A DNA stretch of 64,000 nt from Nocardioides sp. Iso805N (GCF_000364605.1 NZ_KB822583.1:1-64000), one strand, 5' to 3'. Numbered from the stretch's first letter, positions 33,015 to 42,632 are shown. The notes: generated from the letters alone by a model not told the origin. Numbers and translations: made by a program.

Positions 33015-33851
33015 TCAGGCGAAGGCGACGGTGACCCGGTCGGCCGAACCGTTGCCGGTGCGCTTCCAGTCGCCGTCCTTGCCGGTCGACCAGGTCCAGC
33101 CAGCGTAGGACACCCGGAGGACGCCGAGCCGCTGCGCCTCCGCGACGATGTAGTGCGCGACCGCCCAACCTGCGGTCCTGGACGGTACGCCGATGGTCGC
33201 GACGTTCCCGCGCACCACCGGCTCGTCGGCCACACCGCTGAACAGGTTGCCGACCTCCTTGCGGAGCGCGGCCGGGTGGCCGGCACCGACGTCCGGGTCG
33301 TCGAAGCGGCAGGCGAACGCGTGCGGGGAGTACCCGGTCAGCGCGGAGGCCAGCGCTCGTGCGTCCGGCTCGTGCTTGGCGTACGCCGCAGGGAAGGCCG
33401 AGCGCTGCACCTTCTGAGCCGCCACCGTGATCTCGAGGTTCTGGTAGTTCGGGATCTTGGTCAGTGCGTCGTAGAACGCATTGGTCGCGTGCACCGGGTC
33501 CAGCACCTGCGAACGGGTGCCCCAGCCCTGGCTGGGCCGCTGCTGGAACAGGCCGAGCGAGTCCCGGTCGCCGCCCTCGAGGTTGTAGAGCTTGGACTCC
33601 TGCATCGCCGTGGCCAGCGCGATCGTCGCCGCCCGCGCCGGCAGGCCGCGCCGGACCGCCAGCGCGGTGATCAGCGCGGCGTTCTCCGCCTGCTCGGGGT
33701 CGAGGACGGCATCATGGCCGCCGACCGAGGCGGTGCAGTCCTCGGCTTGCGGGATCAACGAGTGCAGCCTCCCGGTCAGCGATCGCAGGCCGGCGAACGC
33801 CGCCACGCCGACGACTGCGACCACCACGAGAGTGATCGCGAGCTTCCGCAT
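33015..33851 (-). CDS. Lysozyme-like-fold exported protein
   Basis: 278 residues from ATG 33851. A signal-anchor (LAITLVVVAVVGVAAFAGLR) is followed by a domain with ITALAVRRGLPARAATIALA, TAMQESKLYNLEGGDRDSLG and LFQQRPSQGWGT. The Glu of AMQES and the GLFQQRPSQGWG segment resemble soluble lytic transglycosylase-type folds and are shared by a widespread actinobacterial family often labelled heavy metal transporter without basis. A role in peptidoglycan is inferred. It is four bases downstream of dapD. Confidence 0.75.
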   Translation of the reverse strand: MRKLAITLVVVAVVGVAAFAGLRSLTGRLHSLIPQAEDCTASVGGHDAVLDPEQAENAALITALAVRRGLPARAATIALATAMQESKLYNLEGGDRDSLGLFQQRPSQGWGTRSQVLDPVHATNAFYDALTKIPNYQNLEITVAAQKVQRSAFPAAYAKHEPDARALASALTGYSPHAFACRFDDPDVGAGHPAALRKEVGNLFSGVADEPVVRGNVATIGVPSRTAGWAVAHYIVAEAQRLGVLRVSYAGWTWSTGKDGDWKRTGNGSADRVTVAFA

Positions 33852-33855
33852 GCCG

Positions 33856-34782
33856 CTAGTTGGCGTGGAGCGCGGCATTGAGGGCGATGCCCTCGCCCTT
33901 CCACGGCACCGCCTCGACCGTGCCGGTGGTCGAGTTGCGGCGGAAGAGCACGTTGCTGGCGCCGGACAGCTCGCTGGCCTTGACCACGGTGCCGTCGGGC
34001 AGGGTGACTTTGGTGCCGAACGTGATGTAGGCGCCGGCCTCGACGACGCAGTCATCGCCGAGCGAGATGCCGATGCCGGAGTTGGCGCCCAGGAGGCAGC
34101 GCTCGCCGACCGAGATGACCTGCTTGCCGCCGCCGGACAGGGTGCCCATGATGGAGGCGCCGCCGCCGATGTCGGAGCCGTCGCCGACCACGACGCCGCC
34201 GGAGATGCGGCCCTCGACCATGGAGGTGCCGAGCGTGCCGGCGTTGAAGTTCACGAAGCCCTCGTGCATCACGGTGGTGCCCGCGGCGAGGTGAGCGCCG
34301 AGCCGGACGCGGTCGGCATCGGCGATGCGGACGCCGCTCGGGACGACGTAGTCGACCAGCCGCGGGAACTTGTCCACGCCGTACACGGTGACGTGCTGGC
34401 CGGCCGCCTTGAGCCGGGCGCGGGTGAGCTCGAAGCCCTCGACCGCGCACGGTCCGGCGCTGGTCCACACCACGTTGGTGAGGAGGGCGAAGACACCGTC
34501 CAGGTTCTGCCCGTGCGGCTGGACGAGGCGGTGGGAGAGCAGGTGCAGGCGCAGCCAGACGTCCTGGGTGCTGGCCGGGGCGGCGTCGAGGTCGATGCTG
34601 ACCAGCTCGACCTTGCGGGTGACCTGGCGCAGCTCGTCGGCGCCCTCGAGCGTGGCGAGCTCGGCCGGCACGTTCGCGTCGGCCGGTTGGTCGCCGAGCG
34701 CCGGGCTCGGGAACCACGCGTCGAGCACGGTCGAGTCGGTGGCGTACGTCGTCAGGCCGAAGCCCCAGGCGGTCCTAGTCAC
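33856..34782 (-). CDS. dapD: Tetrahydrodipicolinate N-succinyltransferase
   Basis: 308 residues. It follows the actinobacterial DapD layout: [20 protein letters not shown], then hexapeptide repeats that build a left-handed beta helix, including [20 protein letters not shown] and [20 protein letters not shown], ending with [20 protein letters not shown]. It transfers succinate from succinyl-CoA to tetrahydrodipicolinate in DAP synthesis. TAGGCT (34791-34796, minus strand) lies eight bases from the GTG, giving it its own promoter downstream of the VapBC pair. Confidence 0.95.
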   Translation of the reverse strand: MTRTAWGFGLTTYATDSTVLDAWFPSPALGDQPADANVPAELATLEGADELRQVTRKVELVSIDLDAAPASTQDVWLRLHLLSHRLVQPHGQNLDGVFALLTNVVWTSAGPCAVEGFELTRARLKAAGQHVTVYGVDKFPRLVDYVVPSGVRIADADRVRLGAHLAAGTTVMHEGFVNFNAGTLGTSMVEGRISGGVVVGDGSDIGGGASIMGTLSGGGKQVISVGERCLLGANSGIGISLGDDCVVEAGAYITFGTKVTLPDGTVVKASELSGASNVLFRRNSTTGTVEAVPWKGEGIALNAALHAN

Positions 34783-34827
34783 GGGGCCGAAGCCTACCGG
34801 GGCCGCGGTGGGTGCGCGGGGCGGCGA

Positions 34828-35223
34828 TCAGTCAGTGACGACTTCGATCGGGCAGCGGACACCCGGTGCCCGTGCGAGGCGGGCGTCCGAGGTGATCAAC
34901 CGCGCGTCGAGCCGCTCAGCCAGCGCGACGTAGCTTGCGTCGTACGGAGACAGGTTGTCGCGCAGCTCCCAGATCCGGGAGAGCAGCGGGCGATGCGAGT
35001 GGCGGCGCAGACGCAAGGCGGCGTGATGGGCAAGAGCCGTTTCGGCCGCTGCGGGATCGAGATTGCCGCCGCGGAGGTTGCCGGCGACAGCCGACACCAT
35101 CTCCAGGTCGTGCACCTCTGGCACCGCCAGCTGTTCGTCGCGGAACAGGCGACGTAGCCGGCGCGCCGTGAAGTCTTGATCCGCCAGAGCCTTGAGCATG
35201 GCGCTGGTGTCAACGACCAGCAC
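34828..35223 (-). CDS. vapC: VapC-type PIN-domain toxin
   Basis: 131 residues. MLVVDTSAMLKALAD gives the first PIN Asp, VPEVHDLEMVSAVAG the conserved Glu, and LSPYDASYVALAERLDARLI the third acid, followed by TSDARLARAPG with the last Asp. These form the Mg2+ site of an RNase. Such toxins cut tRNA or rRNA when the antitoxin is lost. It overlaps the antitoxin gene by 14 bp. Confidence 0.92.
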   Translation of the reverse strand: MLVVDTSAMLKALADQDFTARRLRRLFRDEQLAVPEVHDLEMVSAVAGNLRGGNLDPAAAETALAHHAALRLRRHSHRPLLSRIWELRDNLSPYDASYVALAERLDARLITSDARLARAPGVRCPIEVVTD

Positions 35224-35440
35224 GGTCGTCCTCGATCATCGTGCGGGTGGCGCTCAGCGAGATCGACGAACGAGCGGTGGCGTCGACCTGATCCATCAGC
35301 TCGTCCGTTGTCGGGTGCGAGGCCTGCTCGTCGAGCAGGCCCAGCAGGTACTGCTGGAGCGACTGGCCGGCTGCCGCCGCGCGCCGGCTCAGGACCGCGT
35401 GCGTCGTGTCCGGCACGTGCTTGATCTGGATCGTCGCCAT
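35210..35440 (-). CDS. vapB: VapB/FitA-type ribbon-helix-helix antitoxin
   Basis: 76 residues from ATG 35440. MATIQIKHVPDTTHAVLSRR with AAAAGQSLQQYLLGLLDEQA is a ribbon-helix-helix DNA-binding domain of the Arc/FitA type; the C-terminal part (DELMDQVDATARSSISLSAT) would wrap the toxin. It precedes the toxin gene, the usual order, and probably represses the operon. A short palindrome at 35457-35476 (GGCGCCAATCTGGCGCC within it) just upstream of the start is a candidate operator. Confidence 0.88.
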   Translation of the reverse strand: MATIQIKHVPDTTHAVLSRRAAAAGQSLQQYLLGLLDEQASHPTTDELMDQVDATARSSISLSATRTMIEDDRAGR

Positions 35441-35456
35441 GGGTTCAATCGTAGGT

Positions 35457-35473
35457 GTGGCGCCAATCTGGCG
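35457..35473. promoter_or_regulatory. Candidate VapBC operator
   Basis: TGGCGCCA and TGGCGCCA flank ATC in direct and inverted sense (the unit is self-complementary), 16 bp upstream of the antitoxin start. This fits a ribbon-helix-helix binding site, but no data support it beyond position and symmetry. Confidence 0.5.
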
Positions 35474-35492
35474 CCACGACTTATCCACAGAG

Positions 35493-36008
35493 TCAGGCGC
35501 TGTGTCGCCCGTCAATCGCCTCGCGCAGCAGATCCGCGTGGCCGTTGTGCCGGGCGTACTCCTCGACGAGGTGCACCAGCACGTCGCGCACGGTGGTGAG
35601 CTCACCGTGCCTGGTACGGCGAGGCTCGCCCAGGCCTGCCTCGCCGAGCCGCCCGATGCAGGCCTCGGCGTACCGGATCTGCTCGCGCCAGCGACCGAAC
35701 GCCTCCTCGACGGACGCATGCGTCGGCGCGACCCGGTGGAAGCCGCCGGTGGGGTCGTCGTCATCGAGGCGGGGCTGGTCGAGCCGCTGGTCGATCACCA
35801 TCTCGAACCAGTAGTGCTCCACCCGCGCCATGTGCCGCACCAGGCCGAGCAGGCTCATGTCGCTGGGCGGCACGCCCGGTCGGGCCAGCTGCTCGGGGGT
35901 GAGACCGACGCACCGGGCGGCGAGCACCTCGCGGTGGCCGGCCAGGTAGCCGGCATAGATCGCCAGCTCTCCGCCCGGGTGCGCCTCGAAGGCCCCGGTG
36001 AGCGTCAC
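35493..36008 (-). CDS. DinB/DUF664-family protein, copy 2
   Basis: 171 residues from GTG 36008. A four-helix DinB fold with metal His residues: LAGHREVLAARCVGLTPEQL, then SLLGLVRHMARVEHYWFEMV (first His) and VRDVLVHLVEEYARHNGHAD (second and third His). The family includes thiol-dependent S-transferases such as mycothiol or bacillithiol transferases, plausible in a mycothiol-making host but not proven. It overlaps the upstream paralogue by four bases. Confidence 0.88.
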   Translation of the reverse strand: MTLTGAFEAHPGGELAIYAGYLAGHREVLAARCVGLTPEQLARPGVPPSDMSLLGLVRHMARVEHYWFEMVIDQRLDQPRLDDDDPTGGFHRVAPTHASVEEAFGRWREQIRYAEACIGRLGEAGLGEPRRTRHGELTTVRDVLVHLVEEYARHNGHADLLREAIDGRHSA

Positions 36009-36556
36009 TCGCCGGTCCGCCCGTCGACGCACTCGCGCAGCAGGTCGGCGTGACCGCAGTGCCGGGCGTACTCCTCGATCAGGTGGACCAGGATGTCGCG
36101 CACGCTCGCCTCGGCACCGTCGCTGTTGTAGACGACCGTGCGACCCATGTCGCCGTCCGTCCGGGCGTCCAGCCACGCGTCCGCTCGCTCCACCTCGTGC
36201 CGCCAGGCCGCGAACGCCTCCTCGACGCACTCGGGGGTGCCGATCGCGCCGTTGAACTCGACGTCGTGGTCCTCGGAGGAGGTGAACGGCCTCGGCTCGT
36301 CGAGGTTGCCCTGCAGGGCGCGCTGGAACCACGTCTGCTCGACGTACGCCGCGTGCCGCACCAGCCCGAGCAGGCTCAGGGTGCTGGGAGGCACCGAGCG
36401 GCTGGCCAGCTGCTGGGGGGAGAGGTCCTGGCACTTCAGCTCCAAGGTGAGCCGGTAGTTGCGCAGGTAGTCGCGGTAGGTCGCGAGCTCTCCGACGGCG
36501 CCGCCGTCCTGGCGCGGGTCGTCTTCGGGAGCCACGAACATGCCGTCGAATGCCAT
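36005..36556 (-). CDS. DinB/DUF664-family protein, copy 1
   Basis: 183 residues from ATG 36556. It has the same layout as its neighbour: LRNYRLTLELKCQDLSPQQL, SLLGLVRHAAYVEQTWFQRA and VRDILVHLIEEYARHCGHAD, with the three metal His residues preserved. The two proteins share long identical stretches (LSLLGLVRH, VHL-EEYARH-GHADLLRE), so they arose by tandem duplication and then diverged in the middle. Probable metal-dependent thiol transferase-like protein. Confidence 0.88.
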   Translation of the reverse strand: MAFDGMFVAPEDDPRQDGGAVGELATYRDYLRNYRLTLELKCQDLSPQQLASRSVPPSTLSLLGLVRHAAYVEQTWFQRALQGNLDEPRPFTSSEDHDVEFNGAIGTPECVEEAFAAWRHEVERADAWLDARTDGDMGRTVVYNSDGAEASVRDILVHLIEEYARHCGHADLLRECVDGRTGE

Positions 36557-36622
36557 GGGTCTCAGCCAACCGGTAGCCGCCGACCTGGGGCAAGCCCGTT
36601 TCGTGCGTGACACGATGGGCCG

Positions 36623-36919
36623 ATGCCGAGCAAGCGCGCACCTCTGCCGACACCGACGATCACCCAGGCCGACGACGGCTCGTGGAGCCTCGAGGTGCCC
36701 GGCGTCGCAACCACCTCGGGGCACCCCGCACCGGAGTGGGCGCTGGCCAAGGCCGTCGAGGCCGTGCGTGGCGCTGCCACCGACATCGTGCGCGGATGGA
36801 TCGCAGGGCGGCCGGTCACGCCCGTGCAGCAGGAGGTGGTCCTCCTCGTGACCCGTGGCGACTCCCAGGTATACGCCTGGCTCGAGGCCGGTCTCGCCGA
36901 CGACCCCAAGCGGCGGTGA
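36623..36919 (+). CDS. Small hypothetical protein
   Basis: 98 residues. CACGAT lies six bases before the ATG, compatible with a leaderless start. The sequence ITQADDGSWSLEVPGVATTS then WALAKAVEAVRGAATDIVRG and LLVTRGDSQVYAWLEAGLAD reads as a compact alpha/beta protein. No family recognised. It is upstream of the ileS leader. Confidence 0.6.
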   Translation: MPSKRAPLPTPTITQADDGSWSLEVPGVATTSGHPAPEWALAKAVEAVRGAATDIVRGWIAGRPVTPVQQEVVLLVTRGDSQVYAWLEAGLADDPKRR

Positions 36920-36957
36920 GCGCGAGATCTGGTTCGCCAGTCGTGCGCGCGACCCCG

Positions 36958-36963
36958 TACGCT
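36958..36963 (+). promoter_or_regulatory. Candidate promoter of the ileS leader
   Basis: TACGCT could serve as -10 with initiation near 36970. No convincing -35 is seen. This would give a leader of about 260 nt. Confidence 0.4.
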
Positions 36964-36969
36964 AGGAGC

Positions 36970-37224
36970 CAAGGCGTCTGAGCCGTCATCAGCGGCGAGC
37001 CCCCGGAAGAACAGATCTCGACACGCCCGATCGCCGAGGTCCCAGTAGAACCGGGCGGGTCCGGCCCGTCACAGCCGAAGAACAAGGGGCATCTCGACAA
37101 GCACGATGCACGGACACCGAGCTCGGTGGACGTACGCCGAGCCTGTCGAGGCGCAACCGGGGTGGTACCGCGGCGAGAGTCGTCCCCGGGGTTTCGACAG
37201 GCGCAACCACCGAAATCCCAGGAG
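36970..37224 (+). promoter_or_regulatory. T-box riboswitch of ileS (translational type)
   Basis: GGGTGGTACCGCG at 37160-37172 is the conserved T-box sequence; UGGU would pair with the ACCA end of uncharged tRNA-Ile. GGGG at 37159-37162 can pair with CCCC at 37184-37187 to form the antisequestrator bulge stem. The ribosome-binding site AGGAG (37220-37224) is seven bases before ATG 37232, as in actinobacterial ileS T-boxes that act on translation. The specifier AUC in Stem I could not be placed with certainty; AUC occurs at 37009 and 37031-37033 region. The 5' limit is an estimate. Confidence 0.85.
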
Positions 37225-37231
37225 ATGCCCG

Positions 37232-40200
37232 ATGACCTATCCCAAGGTCACCACCGACCCGTCGCTCGACCCCTCCAAGGGCGGCGTCCCGGCGAGCCCC
37301 CGGTTCCCGGAGCTGGAGCAGCGCGTCCTGGCCTACTGGGCACAGGACGGCACCTTCCAGGCCAGCATCGACGCGCGGGACGCGGGTGCTGACGGCGGGA
37401 ACGAGTTCGTCTTCTACGACGGGCCGCCGTTCGCCAACGGCCTGCCGCACTACGGCCACCTGCTGACCGGCTACGTCAAGGACATCGTCCCGCGCTACCA
37501 GACCATGCGCGGCAAGCGCGTGGAGCGCCGCTTCGGCTGGGACACCCACGGTCTGCCCGCCGAGCTCGAGGCGATGCGCCAGCTCGGCATCAAGACGACC
37601 GACGAGATCCACCAGATGGGGATCGACGTCTTCAACGCGGCCTGCCGAGAGTCGGTGATGAAGTACGCCGGCGAGTGGCGCGACTACGTCACCCGCCAGG
37701 CCCGTTGGGTCGACTTCGAGCACGACTACAAGACCCTCAACCCCGACTACATGGAGTCGGTGATCTGGGCGTTCAAGACGCTCTTCGACAAGGGCCTCAT
37801 CTACGAGGGCTTCCGCGTCCTGCCCTATTGCTGGAACGACGAGACCCCGCTGTCCAACCACGAGCTGCGGATGGACGACGACGTCTACCAGCAGCGCCAG
37901 GACCCGGCCGTGACGGTCGGGTACACGGTGACATCGGCTGGGACCACCGACGGCTACGACTTCTGCGGCGCGAAGCTGCTGATCTGGACCACCACCCCGT
38001 GGACCCTGCCGAGCAACCTGGCCGTGATGGTCGGCTCGGAGATCGACTACGTCGTCGTCGAGGCCCCCTCGTCGAGCTCGGGGAGTGTCGAGCGCTTCAT
38101 CCTCGCCGAGGCCCGCGTGCCGGCATACCAGAAGGAGCTCTATCCCGACCTGGAGCCGGGAGCCGAGCCGCCGATCGTGTGGCGCGGCAAGGGTGCCGAC
38201 CTGCTCGGCCTCACCTACACCCCGCCGTTCGGCTACTACCTCGGCCACGAGCGTGCGTTCCGCGTGGTCGCGGCCGACGACGCGGTGACCACCACGGACG
38301 GTACGGGCCTGGTGCACACGGCCGGTGCGTTCGGTGAGGTCGACAAGGAGGTCACCGACCGCGAGGGCATCGAGGCGGTGATGCCGGTGGGCAAGGACGG
38401 CAAGTTCACCGCGCCCGTCACCGACTACCTCGGCCTGCAGGTCTTCGAGGCCAACAAGCCGATCATCCAGGACCTGAAGAACGTCTCCGGCCCGGTCACC
38501 CCGGGCACCGTGCTGTTGCGCCAGGAGTCCTACGAGCACTCCTACCCGCACTGCTGGCGCTGCCGCCAGCCGCTGATCTACAAGGGCGTCAGCTCCTGGT
38601 TCGTCGAGGTGACCGCGTTCAAGGAGCGGATGCTCGAGCTCAACGAGCAGATCCGCTGGGTGCCCGACCACATCAAGCACGGCCAGTTCGGCAAGTGGCT
38701 GGAGAACGCCCGCGACTGGTCGATCACCCGCAACCGCTTCTGGGGCAGCCCCGTCCCGGTGTGGAAGAGCGACGACGAGGCCTATCCGCGGATCGACGTC
38801 TACGGCTCCTTCGAGGAGATCGAGCGCGACTTCGGGTCGCTGCCGCTCAACGCGGACGGCGAGCGCGACCTGCACCGTCCCTGGGTGGACGAGCTCACCC
38901 GGCCGAACCCGGACGACCCGCGTCCCGAGGGCGTCCGCAGCACGATGCGGCGCGTCGACGACGTACTCGACGTGTGGTTCGACTCCGGCTCGATGTCGTT
39001 CGCCCAGAACCACTATCCGTTCGAGAACCAGGAGTGGTTCGACGGCACGGCTGTGAAGAAGGGGCACTTCCCGGGGGACTTCATCGTCGAGTACATCGGC
39101 CAGACCCGCGGCTGGTTCTACACGCTGCACATCCTGGCCACCTCGCTCTTCGACAAGCCGGCGTTCTCCTCCTGCGTGAGCCACGGAATCGTGCTGGGCT
39201 CGGACGGCAACAAGATGTCCAAGAGCCTGCGCAACTACCCCGACGTCAGCGAGGTCTTCGACCGTGACGGCGCTGACGCGATGCGCTGGTTCCTGATGTC
39301 GAGCCCGATCCTGCGTGGCGGCAACCTGGTCGTCACCGAGCAGGGCATCCGCGACTCGGTGCGCCAGGTGATGATCCCGCTGTGGAACAGCTGGTACTTC
39401 TTCCAGCTCTACGCCAACGCCGCCCAGCTCGAGGCGTCGTGGTCGACCGAGTCGCAGGACCCGCTCGACCGCTACATCCTGGCCAAGACCCGGGCGTACG
39501 TCGCGGAGATGACCGAGGCGCTGGACCTCTACCACGTCGCCGACGCCTGCGAGGCCACCCAGCGCTTCCTCGACGTCCTGACGAACTGGTACATCCGACG
39601 TTCGCGGGAGAGGTTCTGGAACGAGGAGCAGGGCGCCTTCGACACGCTCTACACCGTGCTGGAGATCGTCTGCCGGGTCACCGCGCCGCTGCTGCCGCTG
39701 ACCACCGAGGAGGTCTGGCGGGGTCTGACCGGCGGCCGCTCGGTGCACCTGACCGACTGGCCCTCGGCCGAGGACCTGCCCGCGGACGCCGGGCTTGTCG
39801 AGGCGATGGACGCCGTCCGCGACGTCTGCTCGGCCACCTCCGCACTGCGCAAGGCGCGCAAGCTGCGCAACCGGCTCCCGCTCGGTGGGCTCACCGTTGT
39901 CGGTGTCGACGCCCTGCCTGACCTCGGTGGCGGCTTCGAGGAGATCATCGCCGACGAGGTCAACGTCAAGGCGGTGCGGCTGCTGGCCGCCGAGGACGAG
40001 GAGGCCAAGGGGTACGGCGTGGAGCAGCGGCTCACCGTCAACGCCCGGGCGGCTGGTCCGCGGCTGGGCAAGAACGTGCAGCTGGCGATCAAGGGCTCGA
40101 AGTCGGGCGACTGGTCGGTGGCCCCGGACGGCACCGTCACGGCCGGCGGACTGGCCCTGGCCGAGGGGGAGTACTCCCTGGAGACGGTCGCCGGTGCCGC

Positions 40201-40528
40201 CTCCGACTCCCAGGCCGTCGGGATGCTCAGCAGCGGCTTCGTGGTGCTCGACACCCTGGTCACCCCGGAGCTGGCCGCCGAGGGTCTGGCGCGTGACCTG
40301 GTCCGCGCGGTGCAGCAGGCACGCAAGGACGCCGGCTTCAACGTCGAGGACCGGATCGAGCTGACCATCGCCGGTGGCGCAGCGGTGCAGGACGCCGCGC
40401 GCACGCACGAGACGCTGATCGCCCAGGAGACCCTGGCGACGTCGTACGCCGTGGTGGACTCCGCCGACGGCACCGAGGTCGCCGTCGGCGAGGGGGAGAA
40501 GGCGACCGTCGCGGTCGCGCTGGCCTGA
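37232..40528 (+). CDS. ileS: Isoleucyl-tRNA synthetase, eukaryote-like (type 2)
   Basis: 1098 residues from ATG 37232. The HIGH motif appears as [15 protein letters not shown] and KMSKS as [12 protein letters not shown]; the editing domain (residues about 190-400) and the anticodon-binding domain are in place. Length and segments such as [20 protein letters not shown] place it in the IleRS2 group found in eukaryotes and Actinobacteria, generally resistant to mupirocin. It charges tRNA-Ile in the cytoplasm. Expression should respond to uncharged tRNA-Ile through the T-box upstream. Confidence 0.97.
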   Translation: MTYPKVTTDPSLDPSKGGVPASPRFPELEQRVLAYWAQDGTFQASIDARDAGADGGNEFVFYDGPPFANGLPHYGHLLTGYVKDIVPRYQTMRGKRVERRFGWDTHGLPAELEAMRQLGIKTTDEIHQMGIDVFNAACRESVMKYAGEWRDYVTRQARWVDFEHDYKTLNPDYMESVIWAFKTLFDKGLIYEGFRVLPYCWNDETPLSNHELRMDDDVYQQRQDPAVTVGYTVTSAGTTDGYDFCGAKLLIWTTTPWTLPSNLAVMVGSEIDYVVVEAPSSSSGSVERFILAEARVPAYQKELYPDLEPGAEPPIVWRGKGADLLGLTYTPPFGYYLGHERAFRVVAADDAVTTTDGTGLVHTAGAFGEVDKEVTDREGIEAVMPVGKDGKFTAPVTDYLGLQVFEANKPIIQDLKNVSGPVTPGTVLLRQESYEHSYPHCWRCRQPLIYKGVSSWFVEVTAFKERMLELNEQIRWVPDHIKHGQFGKWLENARDWSITRNRFWGSPVPVWKSDDEAYPRIDVYGSFEEIERDFGSLPLNADGERDLHRPWVDELTRPNPDDPRPEGVRSTMRRVDDVLDVWFDSGSMSFAQNHYPFENQEWFDGTAVKKGHFPGDFIVEYIGQTRGWFYTLHILATSLFDKPAFSSCVSHGIVLGSDGNKMSKSLRNYPDVSEVFDRDGADAMRWFLMSSPILRGGNLVVTEQGIRDSVRQVMIPLWNSWYFFQLYANAAQLEASWSTESQDPLDRYILAKTRAYVAEMTEALDLYHVADACEATQRFLDVLTNWYIRRSRERFWNEEQGAFDTLYTVLEIVCRVTAPLLPLTTEEVWRGLTGGRSVHLTDWPSAEDLPADAGLVEAMDAVRDVCSATSALRKARKLRNRLPLGGLTVVGVDALPDLGGGFEEIIADEVNVKAVRLLAAEDEEAKGYGVEQRLTVNARAAGPRLGKNVQLAIKGSKSGDWSVAPDGTVTAGGLALAEGEYSLETVAGAASDSQAVGMLSSGFVVLDTLVTPELAAEGLARDLVRAVQQARKDAGFNVEDRIELTIAGGAAVQDAARTHETLIAQETLATSYAVVDSADGTEVAVGEGEKATVAVALA

Positions 40529-40530
40529 CC

Positions 40531-40576
40531 ACGTCCGCCGAGCTTGTCGAGGCGCCTCGACAAGCTCGGCGGACGT
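40531..40576. terminator. 46-bp perfect palindrome at convergent gene ends
   Basis: Arms of 23 bp (40531-40553 and 40554-40576) match without a mismatch and contain GAGCTTGTCGAGGC, the core of a dispersed repeat family. It stands three bases after the ileS stop and 40 bp from the end of the phospholipase gene, so it can terminate both. GCTCGGCGG is repeated twice more just to the right. Confidence 0.8.
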
Positions 40577-40615
40577 TGCTCGGCGGGCGTTGCTCGGCGG
40601 ACGCGCCTTCGTGCG

Positions 40616-42601
40616 TCAGCGGTGGCGGGCCTTGACGTGCACCTTGATGTTCTTGGTGTGGTGCAGCCCATCGACGTCGACGAACATCACGGTGTAGCCG
40701 TGCTTGCCCGGCGCCAGGTGGTCGGTGGGCAGCTTGACCTCCAGACGACCACCGGCGTGGGCATGGCCGTGCGCGACGACCTTGCCGCGGGCGTTGCGGA
40801 CCACGATCCGTGAGCCCGCCTTCGCACCGGCGATCGTGAGCACGGCCCGACGGCCGACCGGGACGACATCGGTGACGTGCACCTTGCTGACGACGGCCGC
40901 CGGCTCGTACGGCTCCGTCGTCTTGGCGGCCGTCGCCTTGGAGCCCGACGCGGCACTCGACGTCGTCGCGTTCGCCGGGTCCTGGTGCGGCGTCTCCTGG
41001 CTGGCGCCGGGTCGCTTCGGCATGGCCAGCGCCGAGGCGGCGAGCTGGGCCTCGTAGTTGGCCTCACGGGTAGCAGGGTGGAACTCGGTGTCGTCGGGCG
41101 CGGCGAGTGCCGCGCTCTGGAACGCGCCTGCCAGGTCGTCGAAGGTCTCCCGGCGCCACGGTGTGATCGCGCCGAAGGTCACGGGCACCCGGCCGGTCAG
41201 CTGGCCGTCCAGGCCTTTGGTCGCGGGGGTCGCGTTGAGACCACCGGCAGCGGTGATCGCCTCGATGAGCCTCAGCGGCGAGGTGTGGTCGGCGACCTGG
41301 GAGTAGACGTGGCCGCCCACCGTCCACGGCGAGACGATGATGCAGGGCACGCGGAAGCCGGCACCGGCCGGCAGGCCGCCACCCGGCGTACCCCTCGGCG
41401 AGGGGATGACGACGTACTCCTCGGAGTGCAGCTTCGGATCCGGGACCGGCGGCGGCACGTGGTCGAAGAAGCCGTCATTCTCGTCGTAGTTGATGATGAA
41501 GACGGTCGAGTTCCACAGGTCTTCGTTGTGAGCCAGCGCCTCCAGCTTCGAGGCCAGGAAGTAGGCGCCGGCGGCGGGCGTGTTCGGCGGGTGCTCGTCC
41601 GAGGCGTAGGGACCGTCCGGGAAGAGCCAGGTCACGTCGGCCAGGGTGCCGTTGGCGCAGTCCTCCTCGAAGCCGTAATAGCCGACGCTGGCCTTGGTCG
41701 GGCTGGTGGGATCGCCCAGGCCGCCCTTGCCGTCACCGAAGAGCGTGCCGCTGCTGGTCACCGCCTGGTAGAGCTCCTGGGGGATCGCGTTGGTCGTGGC
41801 GCCCGCCACATAGTTGGCGAAGTTCGCCCACCAGCTGAAGTAGTTGTACGAACCGGAGCTGCTGTAGGTCTTCACCGTGTAGCCCGCTCCGTAGAGTGCC
41901 TCGGCGGCCGACTGCCACTTCAGCGCGTTCGGCTTCACCGTCTCCAGGATCGGACCGCCCTGAAGGCCCTGCGGGTCGTTGGTGCCCGACATCCAGATGG
42001 CACGGTTGGGGTAGGTGGGGCCCATCACCGAGCAGTGGTAGTTGTCGAGCAGGGTGAACTTCTCGGCCAGGGCCCAGTGGAACGGGATGTCCTCCTGCGT
42101 CATGTAGCCCATCGTGTAGGAGCCCTTGGTGTCCCCGTCCGAGGCCAGGTGGGTGTGCAGCCACCCGTCCATCGCGCCCTTGTTCCACGACGCATGCTGG
42201 TCGCGCCAGTCGTGCGAGAGCGACGGTACGGCGGCGGCCGCGGTGTTCTTCGTGTCCATGTGGAACGGCTCGAGGTAGCCGGCCGGGTTGGCCGGATCGG
42301 GCTGCTTGAACACGGAGTTGCCGTTCGGCAGCGTCATCGCTGTCGGGTCGTCGAAGCCCCGCACACCGGGGAAGGTGCCGAAGTAGTGGTCGAAGGAGCG
42401 GTTCTCCTGCATCACGTAGACCACGTGCTTGATCTGCGAGAGGTCGAAGGTGGCCGGCTCGGCGGCGGCGGCAGCCGCCGCGAGCCTGGTCGGCAGGAGG
42501 CCCGACATGCCGGCCGCGCCGGCGATCGCCGCGGCGCCGGCGATGACCGTGCGCCGCGAGACCTTGGCAGCTCCGAGCGAGGAGGTGGTGTTCTCAGTCA
42601 T
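40616..42601 (-). CDS. Tat-exported phospholipase C-like phosphoesterase
   Basis: 661 residues. The signal is twin-arginine: KVSRRTVIAGAAAIAGAAGM. The catalytic domain (PF04185) begins IKHVVYVMQENRSFDHYFGT with FPGVRGF and continues with HDWRDQHASWNKGAMDGWL, NYHCSVMGPTYPNRAIWMSG, FIINYDENDGFFDHVPPPVP and GGHVYSQVADHTSPLRLIEA, all typical of bacterial phospholipase C/acid phosphatase proteins. A C-terminal domain after residue 545 is beta-rich. It should cleave phospholipids or other phosphate esters outside the cell. It is 31 bp downstream of the 2016-residue secreted protein. Confidence 0.92.
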   Translation of the reverse strand: MTENTTSSLGAAKVSRRTVIAGAAAIAGAAGMSGLLPTRLAAAAAAAEPATFDLSQIKHVVYVMQENRSFDHYFGTFPGVRGFDDPTAMTLPNGNSVFKQPDPANPAGYLEPFHMDTKNTAAAAVPSLSHDWRDQHASWNKGAMDGWLHTHLASDGDTKGSYTMGYMTQEDIPFHWALAEKFTLLDNYHCSVMGPTYPNRAIWMSGTNDPQGLQGGPILETVKPNALKWQSAAEALYGAGYTVKTYSSSGSYNYFSWWANFANYVAGATTNAIPQELYQAVTSSGTLFGDGKGGLGDPTSPTKASVGYYGFEEDCANGTLADVTWLFPDGPYASDEHPPNTPAAGAYFLASKLEALAHNEDLWNSTVFIINYDENDGFFDHVPPPVPDPKLHSEEYVVIPSPRGTPGGGLPAGAGFRVPCIIVSPWTVGGHVYSQVADHTSPLRLIEAITAAGGLNATPATKGLDGQLTGRVPVTFGAITPWRRETFDDLAGAFQSAALAAPDDTEFHPATREANYEAQLAASALAMPKRPGASQETPHQDPANATTSSAASGSKATAAKTTEPYEPAAVVSKVHVTDVVPVGRRAVLTIAGAKAGSRIVVRNARGKVVAHGHAHAGGRLEVKLPTDHLAPGKHGYTVMFVDVDGLHHTKNIKVHVKARHR

Positions 42602-42632
42602 GGTTCGTCTTTCTCGTTCTTCTCGGAGGCGG

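Noticed and set aside
36989..40408. 1139-residue minus-strand open frame opposite ileS
   Set aside because: It is the antisense of ileS; long antisense frames are expected at this GC content, and it has no recognisable domain.
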